From Paludibacter sp. (GTDB lineage: Bacteria > Bacteroidota > Bacteroidia > Bacteroidales > Paludibacteraceae), in the NCBI RefSeq assembly GCF_009712605.1, contig NZ_WASO01000014.1:62001-126000 (forward strand): 64,000 nucleotides of DNA, given 5' to 3'. Positions 41,969 through 51,803 of the stretch are shown piece after piece. The translations under genes and the position numbers were made by a program. Each line of letters begins with the position of its first letter. The stretch's first letter is position 1. Under the pieces are notes generated by a model. That model worked only from the letters and a program-made list of their open reading frames with translations, searched no databases and was not told the DNA's origin.

Positions 41969-44704
41969 TTACTTACAAGTGATAGTAAGATGAGCCTCGG
42001 TTAGCCCTGTAGATTTTGCTGTGATGGTAATCTTTCCTTTTACTCCGGATTTAGATCGGACTATTACCAGACAAAGACCATTGAATGCATCTCTTGTTCG
42101 GGATGGAAACGGAGTCATATTGGTAGGATCGCCATTGTCAGTTGCAATAATTTCTCCCGGACCATCAATGCTAAATTCAATCTGGTTGTTCGCAACCGGC
42201 ACCGTAAGCCCATGCTGGTCTTTGATTTTTACGGTTATAAAGGCAAGGCCTTTCCCATCTGCCTGAATTTCATTTCTGTCAGTTTCAATGGCAAGCTGTG
42301 ATGGTGTATCAGTAGTGCGTACGATTTCTTCTGCCCATTTGTTTCCATTCTTGTAGGCAATCACTTTCAGTTCGCCGGGTTCGTATCTCACACTATCCCA
42401 ACGCAGGCGATATCCATATTGCCCTTTTGTTTTTCTGCCGAGAGATTTGCCGTTGAGAAATAGTTCAGCTTCATCTCCGGAAGTAAATATGTGTACAGGA
42501 GTAATTTGTCTTATCCTGTCAGGCCAGTTCCAGTGTGGAAGAATATGAACCATAGGTAATTCGGGGCGCCAATGTGCCTGATAAAGATAAAAACGATCTT
42601 TTTTGAATCCGGCTAAGTCAATTATGCCGGTATAAGAGCTGCGCGCTTCGTAATAAGGGGTTGGTTCACCGATATAGTCGAACCCGTTCCAGACAAATTC
42701 ACCGGCAACGAAAGGGTGATGATCGAGAGCACTGAAGACTTTATCAGCAGAAGAACCAAAATCCACCGCATGCAGTTCGTAGGAGCTTACCTGACAAAGC
42801 TTTGAATCGCCGCCTTCACAATCCCGTATCGGAGCACTTGTTTTAGGACTTACAGGAAAGAGGTACACCCCGCGGCTACTAGCGGCCGAAGCGGTTTCTG
42901 TACTAAAAATCATTTTATTTGGGAACTTTTGGTGATAAGAATCATATTGCGGAGCTGTCCGGATGCGGTCGGTGCCTTCAAATACAGGATCCTGCCGGAT
43001 TCCTTCTCCCTGATAATTCAATCCTATGACATCCAACACAGCAGGTAGCGGCATGTCGGGTTTTGCATAATTCATAGCTCCGGTAGTGGGACGCGTAGGG
43101 TCTTCTTCTTTTATATAACCGCCCAAACGTGCAGCAATTTTTGCTCCATCTTCTCCGGTGTATTGTTCTCCGACTTCATTGCCAAAGCTCCACATAATAA
43201 TTGAAGGACAATTTCTGTCTCGGCGAACGAATGCCCGGGCATCCTGTTCTGCCCAATCAGGAAAGATCAGGTGAAAATCGTGTGGCGTTTTCTTTCGTTC
43301 CCACGAATCGAAGATTTCGTCTATAACAAGAAATCCCATTTTGTCAGTTAATTCAAGTAGTTCAGGTGCCGGAGGATTGTGTGAAAAGCGAATAGCATTG
43401 CAACCCATCTCTCTCAGTATCTCGAGTTGCCTTTCGGCAGCACGTGTGTTGAATGCCGAACCCAATGCTCCTAAATCGTGATGCTGATTAACACCTTTGA
43501 TGGATATATGTTCGCCATTTACCAGAAGTCCTTTGTCGGGGTTATACTCAATGTTTCGTATTCCAAAGCGTGTTTCATAGGTATCAATGACTTTTTTATT
43601 CGATAATAAAGTGGTGACTGCAACATATAAATTGGGCTTTTGTGTAGGAGGAGGTCCCCATAATTTCGGGTTATTGATGGTAACAGAACTTTCAAATTTA
43701 CTTGATTCTCCTGCCGCTATGGTTACTTGTTTAGGAGCAAAATTTGCAACAACATCAGCTGATTTGTACCCATTGCTATCTATTGAATATATTTTTGTAA
43801 CAGCTTCAATATTAGCTGATTTTTTCAATTTGTTTTCTACTGATGTTTCAAGATTGATAGTAGCGGAGGTCGGAGTTACGTTCTTTGTGGTGATATAAGT
43901 GCCGTATTGATTTACATGTACAGGGTTGGTTTTTACAAGCCAAACGTTACGATATAGACCAGCTCCGGGATACCAGCGTGCCGAGTAATTCGGATTATCA
44001 ACCCGGATGGCTAACTGGTTTGTTTTCCCCGGCAAAGTATAAGGAGTCAGGTCAACTCGCCAGGAATTGTAACCATAAGGCCATCCGCCTACTAGTTTAC
44101 CATTACACCAAACGATGACATACGACATAGCTCCGTCTATATCCAAAAAGATAGATTTACCAGCATCATCAGCAGGAATATCTATCTTTTTCCGGTACCA
44201 AGCTACTCCGTTTACCGGCAGCCGTCCCATTCCACCACCAACTTCAGGATTTGATACTGTTTGAAACGGGCCTTTAATTGCCCAGTCGTGAGGGAGGTTC
44301 ACGGTTTCCCAGGCATTGTCATCAAAGTTGCTTTGCACAAAAGGAAAATCTCCTCCGGGATTGCCGGCAGGGCGGGAGTAACGCTTTCGGGGATCTTTTA
44401 TGAATGAATTTCCTGTGGGTAAAATCCACAATTTCAGAACATTGTTGGCTGACTCCAGCTTAATGGCCTCTGTCGGCTTTGAATCGGCAGCTTTACTGTC
44501 ATTATTGTCGGTTACTTCCGGCCGGATGTCGTATATCAGGTTATCAACTTTCGCCCCAGACCCGTATTTAAAGAAATGCCATCCGTTGTTGATTGAAATT
44601 CGTTGGCGGAAGGCTGTCTTCGTTGTTTCGCTTGCAGATAAAATTAGGGAACTGTTTGATATGACAAGAATATATAACAATGGGATAATCTTAAATTGTT
44701 TCAT
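41969..44704 (-). CDS. GH2 glycoside hydrolase (beta-galactosidase/glucuronidase superfamily)
   Basis: The product is 911 residues with a signal peptide (ending near LILSA). The N-terminal jelly-roll sugar-binding domain has WETVNLPHDWAIKGPF and GVAWYRKKIDIP. Immunoglobulin-like domains precede the barrel (VNGEHISIKGVNQHHDLGALG). The acid/base glutamate is in MWSFGNEVGEQY and the nucleophile glutamate in IFSTETAS. A long C-terminal part with Big/DUF4982-type modules follows. The sugar specificity is not clear; in a xylan locus it may act on galactosyl, arabinosyl or glucuronosyl branches. It follows the GH30 gene by 46 bp. Confidence 0.92.
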   Translation of the reverse strand: MKQFKIIPLLYILVISNSSLILSASETTKTAFRQRISINNGWHFFKYGSGAKVDNLIYDIRPEVTDNNDSKAADSKPTEAIKLESANNVLKLWILPTGNSFIKDPRKRYSRPAGNPGGDFPFVQSNFDDNAWETVNLPHDWAIKGPFQTVSNPEVGGGMGRLPVNGVAWYRKKIDIPADDAGKSIFLDIDGAMSYVIVWCNGKLVGGWPYGYNSWRVDLTPYTLPGKTNQLAIRVDNPNYSARWYPGAGLYRNVWLVKTNPVHVNQYGTYITTKNVTPTSATINLETSVENKLKKSANIEAVTKIYSIDSNGYKSADVVANFAPKQVTIAAGESSKFESSVTINNPKLWGPPPTQKPNLYVAVTTLLSNKKVIDTYETRFGIRNIEYNPDKGLLVNGEHISIKGVNQHHDLGALGSAFNTRAAERQLEILREMGCNAIRFSHNPPAPELLELTDKMGFLVIDEIFDSWERKKTPHDFHLIFPDWAEQDARAFVRRDRNCPSIIMWSFGNEVGEQYTGEDGAKIAARLGGYIKEEDPTRPTTGAMNYAKPDMPLPAVLDVIGLNYQGEGIRQDPVFEGTDRIRTAPQYDSYHQKFPNKMIFSTETASAASSRGVYLFPVSPKTSAPIRDCEGGDSKLCQVSSYELHAVDFGSSADKVFSALDHHPFVAGEFVWNGFDYIGEPTPYYEARSSYTGIIDLAGFKKDRFYLYQAHWRPELPMVHILPHWNWPDRIRQITPVHIFTSGDEAELFLNGKSLGRKTKGQYGYRLRWDSVRYEPGELKVIAYKNGNKWAEEIVRTTDTPSQLAIETDRNEIQADGKGLAFITVKIKDQHGLTVPVANNQIEFSIDGPGEIIATDNGDPTNMTPFPSRTRDAFNGLCLVIVRSKSGVKGKITITAKSTGLTEAHLTITCK

Positions 44705-44750
44705 ACAGAAATCCGTTTTGAAGTTTAACCTGAAGCTTGTTTGTGCAAAC

Positions 44751-45977
44751 TTAATTGGAAACCAATGTCGTTATGCTTGATGCCGGGAGAGGAAATACCA
44801 CCGCATTGCCTGATGTTGTCGTATTTTTAGAAACCAGGTTGGCTGCTTTCGTTGTGCTATAACCGGTGAATCCTGTTGCGCTTAATCCGGAATAATTGAA
44901 GGTGTAATTTATTGCGTAATCATTCTGATTAATAGCAACAATTATTAGTTTGGATCCGTTTGAAAATGCAGTGCAGTATATGCCATCCTGGGGAGTTTCG
45001 GTACAGGAGACCCGATAATAACCGGGACGTATCCACTTTGCAAAGTGTGCCATAGCATAACCTCGTTTGGTAATGTTGCTGTTTTCATCTATGAGTCCGT
45101 AAAACCTTCGGATATACCACCATACATACATGCTGTAACCGGATGTCATACAGTTGTGAATCTCTTTAGCTACATTAATTGCTCCACTCCAGACATTTCC
45201 TGAATCGGTAGAGTTGGTATAATGCTCTGTCATCCAGATTTCTTTCCCAACAGAATATTTGTATGGAGTTGTTCCATAAATATGGCCGCAAATAGTAGTC
45301 AGTTTTGCTCCTGCAATTGCTAGTACAGAGTCGTTTATCGACTTACTCATATTGAACGTCTCGGGAGCAACCACTTTTGTACCACAAGAATCGGCGTACA
45401 TTGAAAGAAAGTTGCCGATTTCGGCCGCATTGTTGTTCATTCCTTCGTAAGATACAACATAATTGGGTTCATTCCATGGACTTATAGAGGTGACACCTCC
45501 TACAGCAGTATTGTAACTTCGTAAATAGGCAGCATAAGCGGAATATGAATCGGGTTTTAATTTACCACCAACTACATTATTACTGGTTTTCATAGATGCG
45601 GGTGCTGACCATGCCGTGGCTATCACAGAAACACCGAACTGTTTGGCGGCATTGATTTGGGGGACTTCTCCGCTAAATTGATCGCTACTGCTGGGAATGC
45701 GCACACGCATAACACTTAAACCAATGCCGTCAGTTGTAGAAAAGGCTTTGGTCATTTGTGTGCTGGTGAGATCTGCAATCCAGTTATGAATGGCAGCACC
45801 TCCAAAACCTCTTATAGTTTGAAATTGTGTACTCGTATTAATTGTTACCGGCATTTCACCTTCCAGTATCGGCTCCGTTGGACTAGTGCTGATTTCTTTT
45901 GAACAACCGGAAAAGATAACCGGGATAATAAAGAAAGCGATAATTAAAAATGTGTTTTTCAGTGGATTGTTTTGCAT
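44751..45977 (-). CDS. GH30 subfamily-8-type glucuronoxylanase lipoprotein
   Basis: The product is 408 residues with a lipoprotein signal (VIFSGC), so probably surface- or periplasm-anchored. The catalytic acid/base is in SPWNEPNY and the nucleophile in WMTEHY. The segment WWYIRRFYGLIDENSNITKR closely follows the characterised glucuronoxylanase XynC pattern, in which the arginine contacts the carboxylate of the methyl-glucuronic acid branch. It ends with the small side beta-domain. Such enzymes cut the xylan backbone at a set distance from a glucuronic acid decoration. It is the only clear endo-xylanase in the window. Confidence 0.93.
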   Translation of the reverse strand: MQNNPLKNTFLIIAFFIIPVIFSGCSKEISTSPTEPILEGEMPVTINTSTQFQTIRGFGGAAIHNWIADLTSTQMTKAFSTTDGIGLSVMRVRIPSSSDQFSGEVPQINAAKQFGVSVIATAWSAPASMKTSNNVVGGKLKPDSYSAYAAYLRSYNTAVGGVTSISPWNEPNYVVSYEGMNNNAAEIGNFLSMYADSCGTKVVAPETFNMSKSINDSVLAIAGAKLTTICGHIYGTTPYKYSVGKEIWMTEHYTNSTDSGNVWSGAINVAKEIHNCMTSGYSMYVWWYIRRFYGLIDENSNITKRGYAMAHFAKWIRPGYYRVSCTETPQDGIYCTAFSNGSKLIIVAINQNDYAINYTFNYSGLSATGFTGYSTTKAANLVSKNTTTSGNAVVFPLPASSITTLVSN

Positions 45978-46006
45978 GGCGGTATTGTTCTATGTTAATT
46001 GATTGT

Positions 46007-48931
46007 TTATCTGTAACTTTCCGAAGGAAAAAAGAAACTTGGTTTCAAGCCTCCGGTATTTATGATGATTCGTTGCAGCGTTACAATGGGATCCATCATG
46101 ATGATCTTGATTTTATGATAACCTGCTTGTGAAATAGAATGCGATGTTTTACAAACGCGAATACTGTTAATCACAGAATTCGACCACTCCGGATCGTCTT
46201 TTGATCCGACAATATTGATTTTCGGAATCTGAACTACCTGCGGTTGTTCATCGTCAACAGCTATAGCAAATCGCATATCCGCATCGGGAAGACAGTTAAG
46301 TGTTGGCGCAATTAATGTATTGATTTCAATCTTACTGGTCGTAAAGATATAGCAGTCATATTCGAGAGTAGGTGCATTTTTCAGATTAGTAAAACTTGGA
46401 GATGTAACAGGCATTGGCATCATGGATGAGAGGGTACGTCCGTAACCGGGAATCAACTGCCATTGTATGCCGTTTACCGCACGATTGTTGGTATAATGTT
46501 CGGCCTCTATTGCCACATAACCGTTCGATTCCACAAATCCTTTCAACGACTTTCTATTTGGAGAGGCAGGATTAAAAAGAGGAACAACAACATTATAGGT
46601 CTGATTTTCTGCATTGATAGAAATTTTTCCAAACTGAGATTCTCCTTTCGGGGCATTGTTCCAGTCAATGTCTATTTCAATGCGTTGTTCTCCATCGACT
46701 TTACCGCTTGTTACCGACGGAATAATCCACGATTGCTCAGGTTGTATCGTAAACGAATGGAGACCTGCTTGTTTTGAGAAAATCTCGAGATAGTGTTTTT
46801 CTCTCGAATAGTTGCTGAACTGAGGCAAGGTGTCCGGCTTTTGTACTTCGGAAGCCGAAAGAGAGCCTTCTACAGCAATACCGATAGCTTCAGTTTCCGA
46901 TGGTTTGGTGTAATTCAGCCGAGGCATTATATTTTGCTTCGGATCCGACCAACCCCGATAGCCAATATGGGGTTGATTCATCATTCCATCCCATTTGCCT
47001 CCAGCTACCTGAGTGTGATAGGCAACGGTCAGCAACGAATCCTGAACGAACAACTCTTTTGTTTTAAGAGCATAATCATTGGCCGATAGTCGCCCCTGCG
47101 CTGCATACGTATGGTTTTTAGAAAGATTGAAATACATATCGTTCAGGGTGTATGAGGCTTTTACAGGGTATAGCACGAGTTCGAAAAATGCATCTTTTTT
47201 AGACGGCTCGAGCACAGAATAGATCGAATCGGCCTTGTCGGAAATTGCTTTCCATTTGGAAACAACCGTTTCGGCTTCCCTGTAATTGCTCAAACTAAAA
47301 GTGTTTGCCGAAAGCAGTTCGGGTTTTATCCAACCATTGTATTTCGTGTATTTGTCTATCAGATCGGCAATCGCTGGTGCATTTTGATCTCCAAATTGGA
47401 GACCTGACCATTCTTGAGTATAAGCTGCAATATTGTCTTTGTTCCAGGCTTGCGGATTCCATGCCAGTGACATGAAGAAATCTATCGGAACTTCAAGCGG
47501 TTTAATGTCTCCAACATTCATTATCCAGATGCGGTCGGCACCATACGCGTAAGCTTTACTCATCTGATCCCATATTTTAGTTACCGGGATGGTATTGATC
47601 CATTTGTAGCTGCGGGGGCCTCCCACATAATCAGCATGATAATAAATTCCGGCACCTCCGCTACGTTTTCTTTCATCGGCCGATGGCAAACGGCGGATGT
47701 TGCCCCAGTTGTCGTCGCTCCAGAGCAACGTGATATTGTCGGGTACTTTTAATCCGTTTTCATAATACTCCTGTATCTCTTTGTAAAGACACCACATTTG
47801 AGGTGTTTTCGTGATATCAGGGTTCATTTCTTCGCGCAGAATTTTCTGTTGCTTTGCAACAATGCCTTCTACCATAGCAATATTGCTCTTCAAATCGCCA
47901 CCCATGTCGGTATCGTTTGCACCCCGGAGTCCCATTGTGATAACGCTTTCGTAGTTTTTGTTGCGACGGATGCCTTCCCTCCAGAAGTTTACAAGTGTAT
48001 CCGGATATTTAGTATAATCCCAATGTCCCAGTGTTTTAAAATAGCGTCTGTCCCATTCCTGTTGTGAACGAAGCATGGGTTCCTGATGCGATGTTCCCAT
48101 CACGATGCCGTATTCGTCGGCAAGACGAGGATTTTCAGGATCGTCTTCATTAAAGTCGTTTGACCACATTGCCGGCCACAGATAGTTGGCTTTCAGACGC
48201 AAAAGCAGCTCAAATACCTTCGTGTAAAATTGATGATTGCAGTTCGGAATACCATTCGGAATAAAAGGATATTTGCTTGGTTTGACAGTGCCGTAGGTCT
48301 TTTTTATCCAGGTGCTTAGCGCCGGGGCTTCATCGTTGATAAAGATGCCGCGATATTTTACCGCAGGGTGGTCTTCTTTGTGGAAATTACGGGAAATAGC
48401 AAGGGTACTCTGTTTTTGGGGAGTTACATCGGCAAACCAGTACCAGGGAGATACGCCTATTTGTTGTGAGAGATCGTAAACGCCATAAATTGAGCCCCGC
48501 TTATCGCTTCCGGCAATGACCAGAGCCTGATCGACACCCGGAAACGGTTTGCTGACGATTTGCATGGAAAATGCTTCCCATTGATTCTTAATGGCGTTTA
48601 CATTAATTTTTTTTGACCGGATAAGCTGTGAGATAAACTTACTTTTTCCGATTGTTCCTACTATGATTGCATAAGAACGATTTTTGGGCAGGGAGTTGAC
48701 AAGCTCCGGTTGAGTTCCGGTTACTTTCTGAATGTCTGATTGAAGATCGGAAATCGCACGTGTTACACCCTTGAAGTCTTGCAGGTCGACGATCAATGTA
48801 GCTGTAGTGCCAGGTTTGGCGATACAGAAATTATTTTCGACAGAGTGTTTTACATAGCTTTCGGAAGCTGTTGCCGAAAAAGTAAAAACTTGAAATACTG
48901 CAATTAAGGGTATAAGTACTAATTTCTTCAT
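46007..48931 (-). CDS. GH115 alpha-glucuronidase
   Basis: The product is 974 residues from ATG 48931 (MKKLVLIPLIAVF) with a signal peptide ending near ATAS. GH115 enzymes remove 4-O-methyl-glucuronic acid from internal positions of polymeric xylan. Family segments visible are FINDEAPALSTWIKKTYG, LLRLKANYLWPAMWSNDFNE, GIVMGTSHQEPM, TLLWSDDNWGNIRRLP and GAGIYYHADYVGGPRSYKW. A C-terminal Ig-like and sugar-binding tail follows about residue 760. It is complementary to the GH67 enzyme, which needs a terminal decoration. It lies 29 bp ahead of the GH30 gene. Confidence 0.95.
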   Translation of the reverse strand: MKKLVLIPLIAVFQVFTFSATASESYVKHSVENNFCIAKPGTTATLIVDLQDFKGVTRAISDLQSDIQKVTGTQPELVNSLPKNRSYAIIVGTIGKSKFISQLIRSKKINVNAIKNQWEAFSMQIVSKPFPGVDQALVIAGSDKRGSIYGVYDLSQQIGVSPWYWFADVTPQKQSTLAISRNFHKEDHPAVKYRGIFINDEAPALSTWIKKTYGTVKPSKYPFIPNGIPNCNHQFYTKVFELLLRLKANYLWPAMWSNDFNEDDPENPRLADEYGIVMGTSHQEPMLRSQQEWDRRYFKTLGHWDYTKYPDTLVNFWREGIRRNKNYESVITMGLRGANDTDMGGDLKSNIAMVEGIVAKQQKILREEMNPDITKTPQMWCLYKEIQEYYENGLKVPDNITLLWSDDNWGNIRRLPSADERKRSGGAGIYYHADYVGGPRSYKWINTIPVTKIWDQMSKAYAYGADRIWIMNVGDIKPLEVPIDFFMSLAWNPQAWNKDNIAAYTQEWSGLQFGDQNAPAIADLIDKYTKYNGWIKPELLSANTFSLSNYREAETVVSKWKAISDKADSIYSVLEPSKKDAFFELVLYPVKASYTLNDMYFNLSKNHTYAAQGRLSANDYALKTKELFVQDSLLTVAYHTQVAGGKWDGMMNQPHIGYRGWSDPKQNIMPRLNYTKPSETEAIGIAVEGSLSASEVQKPDTLPQFSNYSREKHYLEIFSKQAGLHSFTIQPEQSWIIPSVTSGKVDGEQRIEIDIDWNNAPKGESQFGKISINAENQTYNVVVPLFNPASPNRKSLKGFVESNGYVAIEAEHYTNNRAVNGIQWQLIPGYGRTLSSMMPMPVTSPSFTNLKNAPTLEYDCYIFTTSKIEINTLIAPTLNCLPDADMRFAIAVDDEQPQVVQIPKINIVGSKDDPEWSNSVINSIRVCKTSHSISQAGYHKIKIIMMDPIVTLQRIIINTGGLKPSFFFPSESYR

Positions 48932-49012
48932 GGTATAAAATTTGGCATGCCAAAGGCATACCTTCTCCAAAACGGAGAAGGTAACCTTGAGTTTGTGAAC
49001 GATGTAATTGTT

Positions 49013-50197
49013 TTATTTTGAGGGATAGAGAGACTTGGCAATGCCCATCTCTAATCCTCTTAATTCTGCTAAACCTTTCATACGGCCAAGGAGAGAGTAT
49101 CCGTAGAAAACTTGTGGTTTAGCCAGGTCGTCAAGCATCTGGTGCCCGTGGTCGGGACGAAGGGGAAGGGAAATCTGGCGTTTTTGCATGGTTTCGATAA
49201 ACGAACTCATCACACCAAACATATTCACGCTTCCTTCAAGATGGTTGGCTTCGAAAAAGCGGTTGTCGTCAATCCATTCGGTACTACGCAGGTGCACGAA
49301 GTGGATTCTGTCGGCAAAACGCTGGCTCATTTTTACAAGATCATTCTCACGGCGTACACTCAGCGATCCGGTGCAGAAACAGATACCGTTTGCAGTAGAA
49401 GGAACTGCTTCGGCAAGTGCTGCATAATCCTCTTCGCGGCTGGCAATACGCGGCAGACCGAGAATGGGGAAGGGAGGATCGTCAGGGTGAATGGCCATTT
49501 TGACACCAACTTCTTCTGCTACCGGAATCACTTCTTTGAGGAACAGAATCAGGTGTTCACGCATTTTATCGGCATCAAAATCTTTATATTTTGCTAATTG
49601 TTCCAATACGTATTCTACCGTGAAAGCTTTGCCTTCGCCGGGAATGCCAGAGAGAATCACGCTGAGAATGCGGTTCATATCCTCTTCGGTCATCGATTCG
49701 TAGCGTTTCTTGACCTGTTCGAATTCTTCATCCGACAGTTCTTCGCGTGCTCCCTGCCGTTGCAATACAAACACATCGAAAGCCAGGAATGCGTAACGAT
49801 CAAAATACATAGCTTTTGAACCGTCAGGAAGAGTGTACGACAGGTCAGTACGTACCCAGTCGAGCACCGGCATAAAGTTGTATGTTACTACGTCAACACC
49901 GCATTGTGCGAGGTTGCGTAACGTAGTTTTATAGTTCTCAATGTATTGAAGATAGTTACCTGTGCGACGTTTAATGTCTTCGTGTACATTCACACTTTCC
50001 ACTACGTGCCAAGCCAATCCGGCATCTTCAATTACTTTTTTGTATTTCTGAATTTCTTCTACGCTCCACACTTCACCTGTGGGAATGTGGTGTAGAGAAG
50101 AAACAACCGCTGTGCAGCCGCTTTGGCGGATATCCTGCAGGGTTACTGTATCTTTGGGCCCATACCAACGCATGGACTGTTCAAAACCGTAAATCAT
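49013..50197 (-). CDS. uxuA: Mannonate dehydratase
   Basis: The product is 394 residues from ATG 50197 ([13 protein letters not shown]), the normal UxuA start and length. It shows [39 protein letters not shown] and FVHLRSTEW, with histidine and cysteine ([12 protein letters not shown]) metal ligands. The cytoplasmic enzyme dehydrates D-mannonate to 2-keto-3-deoxygluconate, a step in glucuronate breakdown, linking the released glucuronic acid to central metabolism. Glucuronate isomerase and KDG kinase are not in the window. Confidence 0.95.
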   Translation of the reverse strand: MIYGFEQSMRWYGPKDTVTLQDIRQSGCTAVVSSLHHIPTGEVWSVEEIQKYKKVIEDAGLAWHVVESVNVHEDIKRRTGNYLQYIENYKTTLRNLAQCGVDVVTYNFMPVLDWVRTDLSYTLPDGSKAMYFDRYAFLAFDVFVLQRQGAREELSDEEFEQVKKRYESMTEEDMNRILSVILSGIPGEGKAFTVEYVLEQLAKYKDFDADKMREHLILFLKEVIPVAEEVGVKMAIHPDDPPFPILGLPRIASREEDYAALAEAVPSTANGICFCTGSLSVRRENDLVKMSQRFADRIHFVHLRSTEWIDDNRFFEANHLEGSVNMFGVMSSFIETMQKRQISLPLRPDHGHQMLDDLAKPQVFYGYSLLGRMKGLAELRGLEMGIAKSLYPSK

Positions 50198-50290
50198 TTT
50201 GTTCAATTTGAAAAATTTGAAAATAACAAACAGACAATGACTTTGTCGTTTTTTACACACTAACTCACAAACTCATTGTCTCGCTATCTA

Positions 50291-51106
50291 TTACACTCCC
50301 GAATAGGCATCGAAGCCCCCGTCAACGATGATGTTTTGTCCGTTAACGAAACGTGAAGCATCGCTACACAACCATTGAATGGTTCCATTCAGTTCATCGG
50401 CAACGCCCATGCGACCGAAAGGAGTGGAATTGATGATTTTATGTCCGCGGGGAGTCAAAGAACCGTCTTCGTTGGTCAGTAAGGTTCGGTTTTGTTCTGT
50501 CAGGAAGAAACCCGGGCAAATAGAGTTGACTCTGATTTTATCACCATATTTCTGAGAATATTCCACGGCCAGCCATTTTGTAAAGTTCTGAATAGCACTT
50601 TTAGCAGCAGAATAACCTATAACACGTGTCATAGGGCGAGCAACGGTTGCCGATGTGAAGTTGATAATATTGCCTTCTTTGCGGTCTACCATTTCTTTTG
50701 TGAAAACGCGGGTAGGGTAGATGGTTCCATAAAGATTCAGATCGATTACCTGACGTAAGTGCTCTAAGTCAAGGTCGAAAAATGATTGTTCAGGAAGAAT
50801 GTTGGCTCCGGCACGGTTTCCACCGGCAGCATTGATAAGAACGTCTACAGGTCCGAATTTTGACTTGATTTCGTCATGATTTTGTTGCAGAATATCAATG
50901 TTGAGAACATCAGACACTAAAAATAAGGCCTCGTGGCCTTCTGCTTTGATTTCGTTCTCAAGGGCTTTGCCTTTTACAGCATCACGTCCCAAAATAGCAA
51001 CTTTTGCCCCCTGGGCTGCCAGATGTTTACTGATAGAACTGCCAAGTACGCCAGTCCCGCCGGTGATTACGATCACTTTACCGGCAATGTTGAATTCATT
51101 TTTCAT
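50291..51106 (-). CDS. uxuB: SDR-family D-mannonate oxidoreductase (fructuronate reductase)
   Basis: The product is 271 residues from ATG 51106. The Rossmann glycine motif is TGGTGVLGSS, NAAGGNRAG is the second motif, and the catalytic YSAAKSA carries the tyrosine and lysine. Paired with UxuA, it most likely interconverts fructuronate and mannonate, taking the place of the unrelated long-chain UxuB of E. coli. The symbol reflects that role, not homology to E. coli UxuB. It is the first gene of a five-gene transcript (SDR, uxuA, GH115, GH30, GH2). Confidence 0.9.
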   Translation of the reverse strand: MKNEFNIAGKVIVITGGTGVLGSSISKHLAAQGAKVAILGRDAVKGKALENEIKAEGHEALFLVSDVLNIDILQQNHDEIKSKFGPVDVLINAAGGNRAGANILPEQSFFDLDLEHLRQVIDLNLYGTIYPTRVFTKEMVDRKEGNIINFTSATVARPMTRVIGYSAAKSAIQNFTKWLAVEYSQKYGDKIRVNSICPGFFLTEQNRTLLTNEDGSLTPRGHKIINSTPFGRMGVADELNGTIQWLCSDASRFVNGQNIIVDGGFDAYSGV

Positions 51107-51159
51107 ATTGAAGATTAAAAAGGGTCGGCTTTGCATTATCTGCATGCAACCGACAATTG

Positions 51160-51167
51160 CAAAATTA
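51160..51167 (-). promoter_or_regulatory. -7 box (TAATTTTG) of the uxuB-uxuA-GH115-GH30-GH2 transcript
   Basis: This matches TAnnTTTG on the minus strand, 53 bp before the start codon. No good -33 box is seen; the paired motifs begin 28 bp upstream. Confidence 0.45.
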
Positions 51168-51194
51168 TATATTTAGTTATTTGTAGTTCCGGAA

Positions 51195-51245
51195 TTTTGA
51201 TACATATGGTTTCAAAATAGTTTCTCTGCTGCTACTTTTGATACA
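51195..51245 (-). promoter_or_regulatory. Paired TTTTGATACA motifs, candidate regulator operator (uxuB promoter)
   Basis: Two identical TTTTGATACA decamers start at 51195 and 51236, 41 bp apart and in the same orientation, just upstream of the -7 box. The same spacing occurs before susC. Direct repeats close to the promoter suit an AraC-type activator such as the locus regulator. Confidence 0.55.
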
Positions 51246-51697
51246 GGGAGTATAACTATCGAAACATTTTCACATCTAAACCGAATGCTGTCACATTGTT
51301 GAAGCATACAAGTATTAGACAGGAAGCAACAGGCTCAGGGTAGTCTCATATTTATTTTATCGGTATGAAACAATGCAATCTTTGATTCATTCGTGTCCGA
51401 TCACGGATTTCAATAAGCTGTTGTGTGGATATGGTGAACGATTAAAAGGAAAATAAAAACACGTCTGTTACCAGAAGAAATCTTCGGCAGATGGGAAAAT
51501 ATTAGCGACTTCAAAGATAGCAAGATGTTACCGTCTTTCAATGTGTATAAGACGACTTCTTTACACATTTTTGATACAGGCGATTACAGAAGAGATTCCT
51601 GTTTCAGGATTTAGTTGCATATTGCATGCATAAGTTGGTGAAATACTTGATTTTCCTCACCCTATTCCCCGCAATTCCACACTTTTCTACAATGCGG
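51246..51697. other. Intergenic stretch with one further TTTTGATACA
   Basis: I find no gene in these 450 bp between the xylan locus and the small secreted protein. One more TTTTGATACA lies at 51569-51578 without a partner at 41 bp. Confidence 0.5.
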
Positions 51698-51705
51698 TAT
51701 ATTTG
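51698..51705 (+). promoter_or_regulatory. -7 box (TATATTTG) of the secreted-protein gene
   Basis: This matches TAnnTTTG, 98 bp upstream of the ATG at 51804, with a T-rich block (ACTTTTC) about 13 bp further up. Confidence 0.4.
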
Positions 51706-51803
51706 TAAGTGTTTGTTTATTAGTCTGTAATGATTTTGGCATGATTGTTGGATGTTATGTGATATAAACAACCAGGTACATAACCATATAAAAAGTAGAA
51801 ATC

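Noticed and set aside
51569-51578. Third TTTTGATACA as an operator of the secreted-protein gene
   Set aside because: It has no partner at 41 bp and lies far from the -7 box at 51698, so a function cannot be argued from sequence.
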